A model generated the notes under the pieces. It did no database searches. It was not told where the DNA came from and saw only the letters and a list, made by a program, of their open reading frames with translations. From Flavobacterium omnivorum (GTDB lineage: Bacteria; Bacteroidota; Bacteroidia; Flavobacteriales; Flavobacteriaceae), in contig NZ_FNDB01000016.1 of the NCBI RefSeq assembly GCF_900099915.1, positions 1 through 64,000 of the forward strand: a stretch of DNA of 64,000 bases, given 5' to 3'. The translations under genes were made by a program, and so were the position numbers. Positions 8,032-16,904 of the stretch are shown here, piece by piece. Numbering within the stretch: the stretch's first letter is position 1; each line of letters opens with the position of its first letter.

Positions 8032-8982
8032 TTAATCGTTATTCTCAATCATCTTGTAAGCATCAATCACTTTTTTAACTAATCGGTGTCGTACAATGTC
8101 TTTGTCATCAAGATAAATGATTCCAATTCCATCAATATCTTTCAAAACCAATAAGGCTTCTTTGAGTCCAGAAATGGTTCGTCGTGGTAAATCGACCTGG
8201 CCAGGATCTCCTGTAATCATGAACTTAGCACTTTTACCCATTCGTGTCAAAAACATTTTCATTTGGGAATGTGTGGTGTTTTGGGCTTCATCTAAAATAA
8301 CAAAAGCATTGTCTAGTGTTCTTCCACGCATGAATGCCAAAGGCGCGATTTGGATGACTCCTTTTAGAATATAATCTTCTAGTTTTTCATTCGGTAACAT
8401 ATCACGTAAAGCGTCATACAAAGGTTGCATATACGGATCTAATTTTTCTTTCATATCACCTGGAAGAAAACCTAGGTTCTCCCCTGCTTCTACTGCTGGA
8501 CGAGTCAGAATAATCCTTTTGACTTGTTTTTCTTTGAGTGCTTTAATAGCCATTGCAACTCCAGTGTAGGTTTTACCGGTACCGGCAGGTCCAACGGCAA
8601 AAACCATATCATTTTTTTCCATGGTATCCACCAACAATTGCTGATTGGGTGTCATAGCTTTAATGATTTTTCCACCTACTCCATGCACTAATATTTTGTC
8701 GTGTCCCTGAAATTTCCTGTCTTCCTGAATATCCCCTAGAATGACGCGCTCAATTACATTATTATCGATGTTATTGTATCTTGAAAAGTGTAGCATTAAT
8801 CGTTGAAAACGTTTTTCAAACTCGTCCAAAACCTCTTTTTCTCCAAAAGCTTTCAGGGTTGTTCCCCGAGCGACAATCTTTAATTTTGGATAGTATTTTT
8901 TAATTGTTTCAAGATGAGTGTCTTGAGCGCCCCAAAAGTCTTTTGGAGCGATGTCTATGAGCTCGATTATTCTTTCGTTCAA
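8032..8982 (-). CDS. phoH: PhoH-family ATPase
   Basis: Cytosolic P-loop NTPase of the PhoH/PhoL family, linked to RNA metabolism and often found near ybeY. Walker A is visible as VGPAGTGKTYTG and Walker B as VILDEAQNTT, followed by LTRMGKSAKFMITGDPGQVDLP, all hallmarks. The 316 residues include the N-terminal segment usual in the chromosomal form. It is convergent with the Rrf2 gene and shares its terminator. Its precise substrate is not established. Confidence 0.95.
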   Translation of the reverse strand: MNERIIELIDIAPKDFWGAQDTHLETIKKYYPKLKIVARGTTLKAFGEKEVLDEFEKRFQRLMLHFSRYNNIDNNVIERVILGDIQEDRKFQGHDKILVHGVGGKIIKAMTPNQQLLVDTMEKNDMVFAVGPAGTGKTYTGVAMAIKALKEKQVKRIILTRPAVEAGENLGFLPGDMKEKLDPYMQPLYDALRDMLPNEKLEDYILKGVIQIAPLAFMRGRTLDNAFVILDEAQNTTHSQMKMFLTRMGKSAKFMITGDPGQVDLPRRTISGLKEALLVLKDIDGIGIIYLDDKDIVRHRLVKKVIDAYKMIENND

Positions 8983-9098
8983 ATGAGGTAGTTTTTAATT
9001 AAAATTCATTTTTTTGTGAATCAATTGGCTGTCGGGTGTATTTCTGATTTTTAATTAGAAATTGTTTTTTCTTTTTCGTTTTTTGTGTTAACTATTAT

Positions 9099-9106
9099 TA
9101 GCTTTG
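9099..9106 (+). promoter_or_regulatory. -7 promoter box before the SAM hydroxide adenosyltransferase gene
   Basis: TAGCTTTG matches TAnnTTTG, 58 bp before the start codon. No convincing -33 TTG at the usual distance was seen, so only the -7 element is claimed. Confidence 0.5.
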
Positions 9107-9164
9107 CACTTCTCAAATTTAATAAAATTAGGTTTACATAACACCAATAGTTATAAACAAAATT

Positions 9165-9992
9165 ATGTCAATAATTACCCTAACTACTGATTACGGCTTG
9201 AAAGATCACTTTGTAGGAGCGTTGAAAGGGAAAATCTTATCTGAATATTCCGAGGCGAAGATTATTGATATTTCACATGATATTGATCCATTCAACACAG
9301 TAGAAGCAAGTTACACAATTAGCGCATCATATGATAGTTTTCCAAAAGGTACGGTTCACCTTATAGGAGTAGATATGGAATCCAACAAAGAAAATCAACA
9401 CATTGTGATGCAATGGAATGATCATTATTTTATTGCTGCTGATAATGGTATTTTAAGCATGCTTTCACAAAAAATTGTTCCTCAAAAAATGGTCGCAATT
9501 AACATTCACGATCGTTTAGCCAGTGATGCGGCTGATCTTGATGTATTTGTAAAAGTAGCCTGCCATCTCGCCAAAGGTGGTTTAATGAATGTCATTGGCA
9601 AAGAAATAAATAGCATAAAACAAGTGACAGATTTACAAGCTGCGCTGGCTGCTGATGGTACTTCATTGAAAGGTCACGTCATTTACATCGATCATTTTGG
9701 GAATGTAGTCACTAATATTTCTAAAAAATATTTTATCGAAGTTGCCAAAGGAAGGCCGTATGAAATTGTTTTAAAAACCAAAAACATCAAAACCATATTG
9801 CCAAACTATTCTGCTATTGCGAGTTCCGATAAATATCCGATAAAGTCTTATGAAGGAGAAAAATTAGCTATTTTCAACGAAGCTGGTTTTCTGGAAATTG
9901 CCATTTTTAGGAGTAATCCATCTAAAGTAGGCTCAGCCAATAGTTTACTGGGACTGAATTATAGAGATGTCATAAATATCGTTTTTAGATAA
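9165..9992 (+). CDS. SAM hydroxide adenosyltransferase (DUF62 family)
   Basis: Cytosolic enzyme of the fluorinase/DUF62 superfamily that splits S-adenosylmethionine with hydroxide to adenosine and methionine. The diagnostic N-terminus ITLTTDYGLKDHFVGALKG holds the substrate Asp, and IDISHDIDPFN and FIAADNGILSML follow. The C-terminal domain contains HVIYIDHFGNVVTNI. The length of 275 residues matches the hydrolase rather than the longer chlorinase/fluorinase proteins. The physiological role in Bacteroidetes is not clear. It is followed by a heptamer-repeat arm right after its stop. Confidence 0.93.
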   Translation: MSIITLTTDYGLKDHFVGALKGKILSEYSEAKIIDISHDIDPFNTVEASYTISASYDSFPKGTVHLIGVDMESNKENQHIVMQWNDHYFIAADNGILSMLSQKIVPQKMVAINIHDRLASDAADLDVFVKVACHLAKGGLMNVIGKEINSIKQVTDLQAALAADGTSLKGHVIYIDHFGNVVTNISKKYFIEVAKGRPYEIVLKTKNIKTILPNYSAIASSDKYPIKSYEGEKLAIFNEAGFLEIAIFRSNPSKVGSANSLLGLNYRDVINIVFR

Positions 9993-9999
9993 TTTTTTT

Positions 10000-10032
10000 G
10001 ATAAAAGATTAACGATTTATGATTGTAGATTT
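10000..10032 (-). repeat. A+T-rich heptamer repeat arm (AATC type), left
   Basis: Read on the minus strand this is a run of heptamers AAATCTA, CAATCAT, AAATCGT, TAATCTT, starting 8 bp after the stop of the preceding gene. It matches, in inverted orientation, the run at 10525-10568 on the other side of the next gene. Confidence 0.6.
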
Positions 10033-10045
10033 AAAGCAACACAAA

Positions 10046-10522
10046 ATGAAAACAATTATAAAAAACAGTTTTAAAGATTTAAAGCAAAATTATATTGAAA
10101 TGCAACAATTTCTTGAAGACAAATCTGGAGAAAAAAATATTAATAACAAATCAAAAGTAGCAAATGATTTAAGTCTTTTGGGAGATGATAATTATGATAT
10201 GTTGAAAAACTTTATTACAAAATACAATATAGATTTTTCAGATTTTAAATATGATGAACATTTCGAAAGTGAGGGTGAACTTTTTAGTTCTGCCTCAGTA
10301 TTTTTAACAATATTGCTAATCCCATTATATTTTATTAAAATTATTCTATTCCTTATATTCAAACCATTCTCAAAAAGCCATTCAAAAACAATTAATGATT
10401 TTAATTTTTTTATAAAAGAACATAAATCAAACAAAATTGATTTAACAATGGGAGATTTAATTACATTTAAAATTCAAGGAAAGTTCTCTTTAAGAGAAAA
10501 TGTCAAATTTGTTCTTAACTAA
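10046..10522 (+). CDS. Small membrane protein, possibly DUF1493-like
   Basis: The start at 10046 (MKTIIKNSF) is chosen because the earlier in-frame ATG (10019) lies inside a repeat arm. The 158-residue product is Lys/Asn-rich with one strong hydrophobic segment (about residues 80-105, ASVFLTILLIPLYFIKIILF). The flanking parts FITKYNIDFSDFKYDEHF and IDLTMGDLITFKIQGKFS resemble the DUF1493 pattern, an acyl-carrier-like family of unknown role, but the match is from memory. Lower complexity and a higher A+T content than its neighbours, plus the flanking repeats, suggest a gene acquired later. Confidence 0.6.
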   Translation: MKTIIKNSFKDLKQNYIEMQQFLEDKSGEKNINNKSKVANDLSLLGDDNYDMLKNFITKYNIDFSDFKYDEHFESEGELFSSASVFLTILLIPLYFIKIILFLIFKPFSKSHSKTINDFNFFIKEHKSNKIDLTMGDLITFKIQGKFSLRENVKFVLN

Positions 10523-10524
10523 TT

Positions 10525-10568
10525 GCAAAATCTGAAATCAAAAATCGTTAATCATAAATCTAAAATCT
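10525..10568 (+). repeat. A+T-rich heptamer repeat arm (AATC type), right
   Basis: Units AAATCTG, AAATCA, AAATCGT, TAATCAT, AAATCTA, AAATCTA run up to the start codon of the ABM-domain gene. It is the inverted counterpart of 10000-10032. Confidence 0.6.
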
Positions 10569-10569
10569 A

Positions 10570-10866
10570 ATGTTTGTACGCATAGTAAAATTGAGTTTTC
10601 ACGAGGAAAATATTCCTGCTTTTTTAGAAAATTTCGAGTTAATAAAAGAGAAGATACGAAATGCTCCCGGAAATCGTTTCTTAGAACTGTATCAGGATAA
10701 AAACAATAAAAGTATTTTCTTTACCTATAGTTATTGGGAAACCGAAGCCGATTTAGAGAATTACCGAAATTCGGAACTTTTTTACGATGTTTGGACATTC
10801 ACTAAAAAATTATTTAATGACAAGCCAGAAGCTTGGAGCGTGGATAAATTAGTTACTTTAGAATAA
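10570..10866 (+). CDS. ABM-domain (antibiotic biosynthesis monooxygenase-like) protein
   Basis: Small cytosolic ferredoxin-fold protein of 98 residues. The family opening FVRIVKLSFHEENIPAFLENF, the central RFLELYQDKNNKSIFFTYSYWE and the C-terminal FYDVWTFTKKLF are typical of dimeric ABM proteins, some of which are haem- or quinol-active monooxygenases and many of which have unknown substrates. No catalytic assignment is possible here. It precedes gldF, separated by a heptamer-repeat hairpin, and probably lies on a different transcript. Confidence 0.8.
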   Translation: MFVRIVKLSFHEENIPAFLENFELIKEKIRNAPGNRFLELYQDKNNKSIFFTYSYWETEADLENYRNSELFYDVWTFTKKLFNDKPEAWSVDKLVTLE

Positions 10867-10872
10867 AAAATA

Positions 10873-10932
10873 GTTTAAGGTTTAAAGTTGTTGGATTGGG
10901 AACTTTAAACATTAAACATTTCAAACCTTAAA
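10873..10932. repeat. TTTAAAC-type heptamer inverted repeat between the ABM gene and gldF
   Basis: The left arm GTTTAAGGTTTAAAGTT (10873-10889) starts 7 bp after a stop codon. The right arm begins AACTTTAAAC (10901-10910) and ends ACCTTAAAC (10924-10932), with extra CATTAAA-like units between. The right arm ends 8 bp before the gldF start. Confidence 0.75.
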
Positions 10933-10940
10933 CATAAAGC

Positions 10941-11666
10941 ATGAAATCAATTGTATTACGAGAAATAAAATCCTTTTTTGGTTCGCCGATTGGCTATTTA
11001 GTTATTGCCATATTCTTAATTATCAACGGATTATTTCTTTGGGTTTTTGAGGGAGATTATAATATTTTGAATACTAGCTTTGCTGATTTAACTCCCTTTT
11101 TTACCTTGGCGCCTTGGATTTTGATCTTCTTAATTCCTGCCGTAACCATGCGCAGTTTTTCGGATGAGAAAAAACAGGGAACACTAGAATTGTTGCTGAC
11201 TAAACCATTGAGTATTTGGCAAATTGTAAACGGAAAATTTCTCGGCGCTTTGCTTTTAATTGTAATGGCAATTATCCCAACATTCATTTATGTAGCCGTT
11301 ATTTCTAATTTAGGAATACCGGAAGGCAATATCGATATGGGAAGCACAATTGGTTCTTATTTTGGACTATTATTTTTAATTGCAGCCTATTCTGCCATCG
11401 GAATATTTACTTCAACACTATCGGATAACCAAATTGTAGCTTTTATTGTTGCCGTATTTTTATGTTTTTTCTTCTATTTTGGTTTTGAAGGTTTGGCTTC
11501 TGTTGTTCCAAATGTATCTTCTATTATTGCAAACTTAGGAATGCAGGATCATTTTAAAAGCATGAGTCGTGGGGTATTAGATACGAGAGATATTCTTTAT
11601 TTTACAAGCGTAACTGTGCTCTTTCTCTCCTTTACTGTTTTTAATCTAAAATCTTTCAAATCGTAA
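10941..11666 (+). CDS. gldF: Gliding motility ABC transporter permease GldF
   Basis: Integral membrane permease of the GldAFG ABC transporter needed for gliding motility in Flavobacterium. Six hydrophobic segments are visible, starting with IGYLVIAIFLIINGLFLWVF. The conserved SFSDEKKQGTLELLLTKPL loop of ABC-2 type permeases lies between helices two and three. The 241-residue length matches GldF. Its stop TAA shares one base with the gldG start, so the two are translationally coupled. The ATPase gene gldA is not in the window. Confidence 0.93.
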   Translation: MKSIVLREIKSFFGSPIGYLVIAIFLIINGLFLWVFEGDYNILNTSFADLTPFFTLAPWILIFLIPAVTMRSFSDEKKQGTLELLLTKPLSIWQIVNGKFLGALLLIVMAIIPTFIYVAVISNLGIPEGNIDMGSTIGSYFGLLFLIAAYSAIGIFTSTLSDNQIVAFIVAVFLCFFFYFGFEGLASVVPNVSSIIANLGMQDHFKSMSRGVLDTRDILYFTSVTVLFLSFTVFNLKSFKS

Positions 11667-13351
11667 TGACAGCTTCTAAAAAAAATAACCTAAAATCTGT
11701 ATTGATTATCGTTGCAATTGTATTGGTTTTAAATACATTGGGAAGTTCGTTTTTTCATCGTTTTGATTTGACAAAAGATAAAAGATACACGCTTTCCCCT
11801 ACTTCCTTAAATATTATTAAACAAGTTCAGAATCCGTTGTATATAAAGGTATTCATGCAAGGCGATTTACCGGCTGAATTTAAAAGATTACAGCAGGAAA
11901 CAAAGCAATTACTAGAAGAATTTCAGGCTTACAATAACAATATCGTTTTTGAATTCGTAGATCCTTTGGAAAACGAAGACGCCAGCATGAACAATATTAA
12001 AGAATTGTATCGAAAAGGGCTTACGCCAATAAATATAACCGTAGACGACAAAGGAAAGCAATCTCAAGCGATGGTTTTTCCTTGGGCAATTGCCGTTTAC
12101 GATAATAAAGAAGTGAATATTCCATTGTTGAAAAACATTATGGGCGCTTCCACAACTCAAAAAGTAATTGGATCTGTTCAACACCTTGAATACTCCATTG
12201 CCGAAGGCTTGAATAAGATTACCAAAGCCAAGCAAAAGAAAATTGCTGTAATCAAAGGGAACGGAGAATTGCAAGATGTTTTGATGGCCAAATTCCTTTT
12301 ACAAGTTCGCGAAAGTTATTTTATTGGACCTTTTACTTTGGATTCAGTGGCAAAAAATCCAATAGGAAGTTTAGAAACTTTAAAAAAATATGACTTGGCT
12401 GTTATTGCAAAACCTACTGAAACGTTTTCCGATGAAGAAAAACAGGTTTTGGATCAATATATTATGAATGGCGGAAAAACATTGTGGTTGCTTGATCAAG
12501 TTTTAGTTGAAATGGATAGTTTATACAATGCGTCTGGAGCCACGCTAGCGTATCCAAGAGATCTGAATTTGAATGATCTGTTTTTTAAATATGGTATCCG
12601 TATTAATCCTGATTTAGTAAAAGACGAGCAAGGAAGTCCTATTAAATTAGCTACTGGAGAGCAAGGAAGTGCTACTCAATATCAAGAATTCAATTGGAAA
12701 TTTGCGCCACAAGTGTATCCAAATAGTGCGCATCCCATTGTGAAAAATTTGGGTGGAATCAGATTTGATTTTGCGAATCCCATCGACACCTTGAAGAACG
12801 GTATCAAGAAAACCATACTGTTACAATCGTCACAATATTCGACAAAAATAGGAACACCAGCAGAAATAAACCTGAATAGCGTAGCCGAAGAAACTTCGCC
12901 AAATGATTACCTAAACAAAGGGAATATTCCTCTATCAGTATTATTAGAAGGTTCCTTCCAATCCATGTTTGAAAACAGAGTGCTTCCCTTTGAACAAAAA
13001 ACATTTCAAGGAAAGGGAAAAGAGAACAAAATGATTGTCATATCAGATGGTGATTTGATCAAAAACCAATTGGATAAAAACTTTGAACCAGTAGAATTGG
13101 GCTACGATCAAAGATCTGGCAATTTATACGATAACAAAGATTTCCTCATAAATTGCGTCAATTATCTACTAGACGATAATGGACTTATTAACATTCGAAG
13201 CAAAGATCTTGATTTACCTTTATTGGATAAAGAAAAAGTTTATGAAAACTACACTAGAACACAGCTCTTGACGATTGGACTTCCATTGCTTATTTTAGCC
13301 CTTTTTGGAATCCTATTTACTTATCTTCGAAAACGAAAATATAGTAAATAA
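11666..13351 (+). CDS. gldG: Gliding motility protein GldG (ABC transporter auxiliary component)
   Basis: Membrane protein of 561 residues that works with GldF and GldA. It has an N-terminal membrane helix (about 8-28, LKSVLIIVAIVLVLNTLGSSFF), a long extracytoplasmic region beginning HRFDLTKDKRYTLSPTS, and a C-terminal helix (LLTIGLPLLILALFGILFTYL) with a basic tail KRKYSK. This layout and the sequence RFDLTKDKRYTLS are typical of GldG. It overlaps gldF by one base. A run of AGTCTAA-like heptamers begins at its stop codon. Confidence 0.93.
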   Translation: MTASKKNNLKSVLIIVAIVLVLNTLGSSFFHRFDLTKDKRYTLSPTSLNIIKQVQNPLYIKVFMQGDLPAEFKRLQQETKQLLEEFQAYNNNIVFEFVDPLENEDASMNNIKELYRKGLTPINITVDDKGKQSQAMVFPWAIAVYDNKEVNIPLLKNIMGASTTQKVIGSVQHLEYSIAEGLNKITKAKQKKIAVIKGNGELQDVLMAKFLLQVRESYFIGPFTLDSVAKNPIGSLETLKKYDLAVIAKPTETFSDEEKQVLDQYIMNGGKTLWLLDQVLVEMDSLYNASGATLAYPRDLNLNDLFFKYGIRINPDLVKDEQGSPIKLATGEQGSATQYQEFNWKFAPQVYPNSAHPIVKNLGGIRFDFANPIDTLKNGIKKTILLQSSQYSTKIGTPAEINLNSVAEETSPNDYLNKGNIPLSVLLEGSFQSMFENRVLPFEQKTFQGKGKENKMIVISDGDLIKNQLDKNFEPVELGYDQRSGNLYDNKDFLINCVNYLLDDNGLINIRSKDLDLPLLDKEKVYENYTRTQLLTIGLPLLILALFGILFTYLRKRKYSK

Positions 13352-13529
13352 GTCCTAAAGTCTAATGTCTTAATGTCTAAAAGTGAAGTTTATAATATAC
13401 TGTATAAATCAATTTTTACTTTATTTAAGTTGTCAACATCCAACTTTTCGAAACAAAATAAAACAACCATTTTTTATAATATAATAAATAGAATTTGCAT
13501 TCAGACTTTCGACTTTTGACTTTCAGACT
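13351..13529. repeat. AGTCTAA-type heptamer inverted arms between gldG and dnaN
   Basis: The left arm (13351-13383) contains AGTCCTAA, AGTCTAA, TGTCTTAA, TGTCTAA and begins at the last base of the gldG stop. The right arm (13501-13529), read on the minus strand, contains AGTCTGA, AAGTCAA, AAGTCGA, AAGTCTGA. About 117 bp separate the arms. They are similar in unit design but not perfectly complementary. Confidence 0.55.
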
Positions 13530-13577
13530 AAAGTAAAGATGTTAATAAAAAAGTTTCCAAACTAAAATAGTTTACGA

Positions 13578-13598
13578 TATATTTGTAAAATGTATCGT
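13578..13598 (+). promoter_or_regulatory. dnaN promoter -7 box with overlapping ACGATA/TATCGT palindrome
   Basis: TATATTTG (13578-13585) matches TAnnTTTG, 56 bp before dnaN. ACGATA (13574-13579) is inverted as TATCGT (13593-13598) around the likely transcription start, a possible regulator site. No clear -33 TTG was seen. Confidence 0.5.
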
Positions 13599-13641
13599 AT
13601 TTCGGATTTAGAGAAATACCTTAAAAAATAAAACAAAACAG

Positions 13642-14760
13642 ATGAAATTTATAGTATCGAGTTCATACTTATTGAAACAATTACAAGTTTTAGGAAATGT
13701 TATCAACAGTAGCAATACTTTACCTATTTTAGATAACTTTTTATTTGATCTAGACCATAGTGTATTGACCGTTTCTGCTTCTGATTTAGAGACCACAATG
13801 TCTGCCACTCTAGGAATTGATTCTGAAAGTAAAGGAAGCGTTGCAGTCCCTGCAAAATTGCTTTTGGAAATCCTTAAAACATTCCCGGAACAACCTTTAA
13901 CTTTCACCGTTGAGGATAATAGTACGATAGAAATCAGTTCTAATTCGGGGAAATATGCATTAGCTTATGCTCCTGGAGATGAATTTCCAAAATCAGTGAA
14001 CCTAGACGATCCATCTGTTACACTGGTTCCTTCTGATGTTTTGGCAACAGCCATAAGCAAAACCATATTTGCTGCCGGAAACGATGATTTACGTCCAGTT
14101 ATGTCTGGTGTATTCTTTCAGTTTTCACCACAAGGATTAACCTTTGTAGCAACGGATGCACACAAATTAGTAAAATATGCACGTACTGATGTAACAGCTT
14201 CGCAAGTGGCTGATTTCATTATGCCAAAAAAACCATTGAATATTTTAAAAAATATTCTTGGAACTTCTGATGCAGAAGTAAAAATTGAATATAACGATTC
14301 CAATGCGACTTTTTCTTTTGACAATTATGTTTTAATGTGTCGTTTGATTGATGGAAAATATCCAAATTATGAAGCGGTAATTCCAAAAGAAAATCCAAAT
14401 AAATTGATGATAGATCGTTCTCAATTTTTGAGTTCTGTGCGTCGTGTTGCCATCTTTTCGAATAAAACAACACACCAAATTCGTCTGAAAATTGCTGGAG
14501 CTGAGTTGAATGTTTCTGCTGAAGATATTGACTATTCAAACAAGGCGGAAGAAAGATTGACCTGTGATTATCAAGGTGATGATATGCAAATAGGATACAA
14601 TTCTCGTTTCTTGACAGAGATGTTGACTAACTTGCAATCGGATATGATTATGCTTGAAATGTCACTGCCAAACAGAGCTGGAATTCTTACTCCTGTTGAT
14701 GGATTAGAAGAAGGTGAAACTGTTACGATGCTAGTTATGCCTGTAATGCTAAACAACTAG
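13642..14760 (+). CDS. dnaN: DNA polymerase III sliding clamp (beta subunit)
   Basis: Ring-shaped processivity clamp that tethers DNA polymerase III to DNA. Three clamp domains of about 120 residues each are present. Recognisable parts include MKFIVSSSYLLKQLQVLGNVI, DLETTMSATL, LRPVMSGVFFQF and TDAHKLVKYAR in domain two, and the C-terminal TMLVMPVMLNN, matching the conserved 'VMPMRL' end. The length of 372 residues is standard. It lies after gldFG but has its own promoter region and terminator. No dnaA or recF is adjacent, so this is not a typical origin-type cluster. Confidence 0.97.
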   Translation: MKFIVSSSYLLKQLQVLGNVINSSNTLPILDNFLFDLDHSVLTVSASDLETTMSATLGIDSESKGSVAVPAKLLLEILKTFPEQPLTFTVEDNSTIEISSNSGKYALAYAPGDEFPKSVNLDDPSVTLVPSDVLATAISKTIFAAGNDDLRPVMSGVFFQFSPQGLTFVATDAHKLVKYARTDVTASQVADFIMPKKPLNILKNILGTSDAEVKIEYNDSNATFSFDNYVLMCRLIDGKYPNYEAVIPKENPNKLMIDRSQFLSSVRRVAIFSNKTTHQIRLKIAGAELNVSAEDIDYSNKAEERLTCDYQGDDMQIGYNSRFLTEMLTNLQSDMIMLEMSLPNRAGILTPVDGLEEGETVTMLVMPVMLNN

Positions 14761-14803
14761 TTCAGTTTAAAATACGCTATTAACCAAACCATTTTTATAT
14801 TTT

Positions 14804-14835
14804 AAAACCGTCTCGTTTAATTACAAGACGGTTTT
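14804..14835 (+). terminator. Terminator after dnaN
   Basis: Ten-bp stem (AAAACCGTCT at 14804-14813, complement at 14826-14835) with a 12-nt loop and a T run, 43 bp after the dnaN stop. Confidence 0.85.
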
Positions 14836-15013
14836 TTACTTTTATTCATTTCTCGTATTTTATTCAGATTAATTAGGAATCTCATATAGTATTTCCAGTA
14901 TCACTAATCTGCTGTAATCGCTCCTGTTAGAGGGTTTGCTTCGTTCCTAGCAAAGACAAACTAAACCTTAAAATTTAATTAGTCTAACAATCAAAGAAGT
15001 CTAAAATTCCAAA

Positions 15014-16786
15014 CTAAATCACTCCCATTTTTTTCATTAGGAAAGTAGCGCTCCTATTTTTACAAATTCCATCACGTAATTTATAATCAAAGTGGAGATC
15101 ATTATTGACAATCTCTACTTCAAAGCATTTATTGGTTAGTATACTCGGATAGTCATATGTGGTCAAGCATACCTCAATGTCATGTGTAGCTATGGCTCCA
15201 ATGGCTTTTTTACCAATCACTTTTTTAACCACTTCTATTGTCCCATTTCGTTTATCATCTGAATTGGTTCCTCGTAATATTTCGTCTAATAATACAAATG
15301 CAGGTCTGTTTTCGAGTTCGTCCATAATTTGCTTTAAGCGTTTAATTTCAGCAAAAAAGTATGATTCACTGTCAGACAACGAATCGGATAATCGCATAGA
15401 AACTAAAACGGGCAACGGATGCACATTAGCTTGGCTTGCACAAACGGAAGACCCCATACCAGTTAGAACCATATTAATTCCCAAACTGCGTAGAAAAGTA
15501 CTTTTGCCAGACATATTAGAACCCGTCAAAATCATGAAGCTTTCTGGATGAAAACGAACATCATTCCCTATTCTTGTTTTTTCATTTAATAAAGGATGGC
15601 TTAGATCCGTGAAATCAATTTCAAAATTAGTGTTCAAGGTTGGATAAACGAACTCTGGATTATTATAAGACATATTTGCTAAACTATTTAGCAGCTCCAA
15701 TTCCCCAATTACTTCGAGCCACTCTTCTAGTGCTTCGGCATGATCGTTTTTCCATTGAATTAATGATTGTAGCACATGCAAATTAAAAAGAAATGTACCA
15801 TTAAAAACGATGGCTGTCACAAAATTAGAAATGCTGTCCATTTTTGAAAACAAACCAGCTAATTGTTTCAAATGAACGCTAGCCTTTTCTTTTTTGAATA
15901 CTAATTTTTGTTGCAAGCCGATTAATTTTTCCGACTGAAAAGTTTCTTCTTCAATCTTTTGCAACAACAAACTGTATTGGTGAATGGTTTTATCAATGTT
16001 AGTAGAATTTGCTATTTCACTCTGAATACGTTTTATAAACCGACCTAAAACGATTAAGTGAAACACAAACATATATGACAAAACAGAAACAAAAACAATA
16101 TTAGATGTGACTGCATAAGCTATCAAAAATCCTAAAAAAAGAAGTGGAGAAAAGTAAGAAATAAAAACACTAATTTTAGATAAAGGCGTGCTATTGAATG
16201 TACTCCATTTAAGTAATGTTTCATAATTCGATTGGCTGTCATTTCCAATTTTGGCGAAAGCTAAGAACTCCTGACGCCAATCTAATTTGTTAGATAATTC
16301 TTTTACTGCTTGCTGATTTCTTGTGATTTCGTTATTTGGTGCCAGTGCTAAAAGTTGGTTTGCCAATGTTTTTTTTCCAATAAAAGTAGCCGTTCTATTC
16401 AAGTTTTGAAATAAGGAATGATCTCCAAAGACATCTAAATCATACGCATAAGGGTGATTAAAATCGTTAAATTCTTGTCCGTTTTCAAATGGAATTTTAT
16501 TTCTTTCGAGGTATTCAATTTCATTTTCATTAATATCAAATAAGGCTTGATGAACTTGCTTTTCAAAAACTAACTTGGAATGAATACGCATCAATATCAC
16601 GAAAGCACCAAATAGAACTATCGAGGCAACTACAAAAATAATATTACTAGTTTTAATGTAATAATAACTAGATATAAAAAAAAGTACAATCGTAAGAAGT
16701 CTTAAAACACTTATACTATTGTACTTTTTATTGATTGCAGTTAACGCTGTTGAAAAGCGAATCTTTTTTGCTTTGTATATTTCCAT
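15014..16786 (-). CDS. Membrane-anchored MutS-like ATPase
   Basis: The C-terminal third is a MutS-family ATPase: Walker A TGSNMSGKSTFLRSLGIN (about residue 420), then the RLSDSLSDSESYFFAEIKRL segment and Walker B FVLLDEILRGTNSDDKRNG, followed by IATHDIEV. The N-terminal half lacks the mismatch-recognition domain of MutS and has two pairs of hydrophobic helices (about residues 28-66 and 205-250), so the protein is predicted to be membrane bound. At 590 residues it matches a Bacteroidetes family annotated as a MutS-like DNA repair ATPase. No Smr domain is present, so it is not MutS2. The role is unknown. Confidence 0.85.
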   Translation of the reverse strand: MEIYKAKKIRFSTALTAINKKYNSISVLRLLTIVLFFISSYYYIKTSNIIFVVASIVLFGAFVILMRIHSKLVFEKQVHQALFDINENEIEYLERNKIPFENGQEFNDFNHPYAYDLDVFGDHSLFQNLNRTATFIGKKTLANQLLALAPNNEITRNQQAVKELSNKLDWRQEFLAFAKIGNDSQSNYETLLKWSTFNSTPLSKISVFISYFSPLLFLGFLIAYAVTSNIVFVSVLSYMFVFHLIVLGRFIKRIQSEIANSTNIDKTIHQYSLLLQKIEEETFQSEKLIGLQQKLVFKKEKASVHLKQLAGLFSKMDSISNFVTAIVFNGTFLFNLHVLQSLIQWKNDHAEALEEWLEVIGELELLNSLANMSYNNPEFVYPTLNTNFEIDFTDLSHPLLNEKTRIGNDVRFHPESFMILTGSNMSGKSTFLRSLGINMVLTGMGSSVCASQANVHPLPVLVSMRLSDSLSDSESYFFAEIKRLKQIMDELENRPAFVLLDEILRGTNSDDKRNGTIEVVKKVIGKKAIGAIATHDIEVCLTTYDYPSILTNKCFEVEIVNNDLHFDYKLRDGICKNRSATFLMKKMGVI

Positions 16787-16904
16787 AATTCAATTGATGA
16801 ATTGCAAATATAACGAAATAGATTTGCTGAGAAGTCTAAATTAAAAGGCAATGGCAATGCCGAACTAAATAGTATTCGAAACTTCAACTAAAATTGTGAC
16901 TGCA

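Noticed and set aside
10019..10045. Upstream start for the small membrane protein gene
   Set aside because: The ATG lies within a heptamer-repeat arm. The Met at 10046 is the more natural start.
13642..14760. Replication origin at dnaN
   Set aside because: No dnaA, recF or cluster of DnaA boxes is seen nearby; dnaN is often away from the origin in Bacteroidetes.
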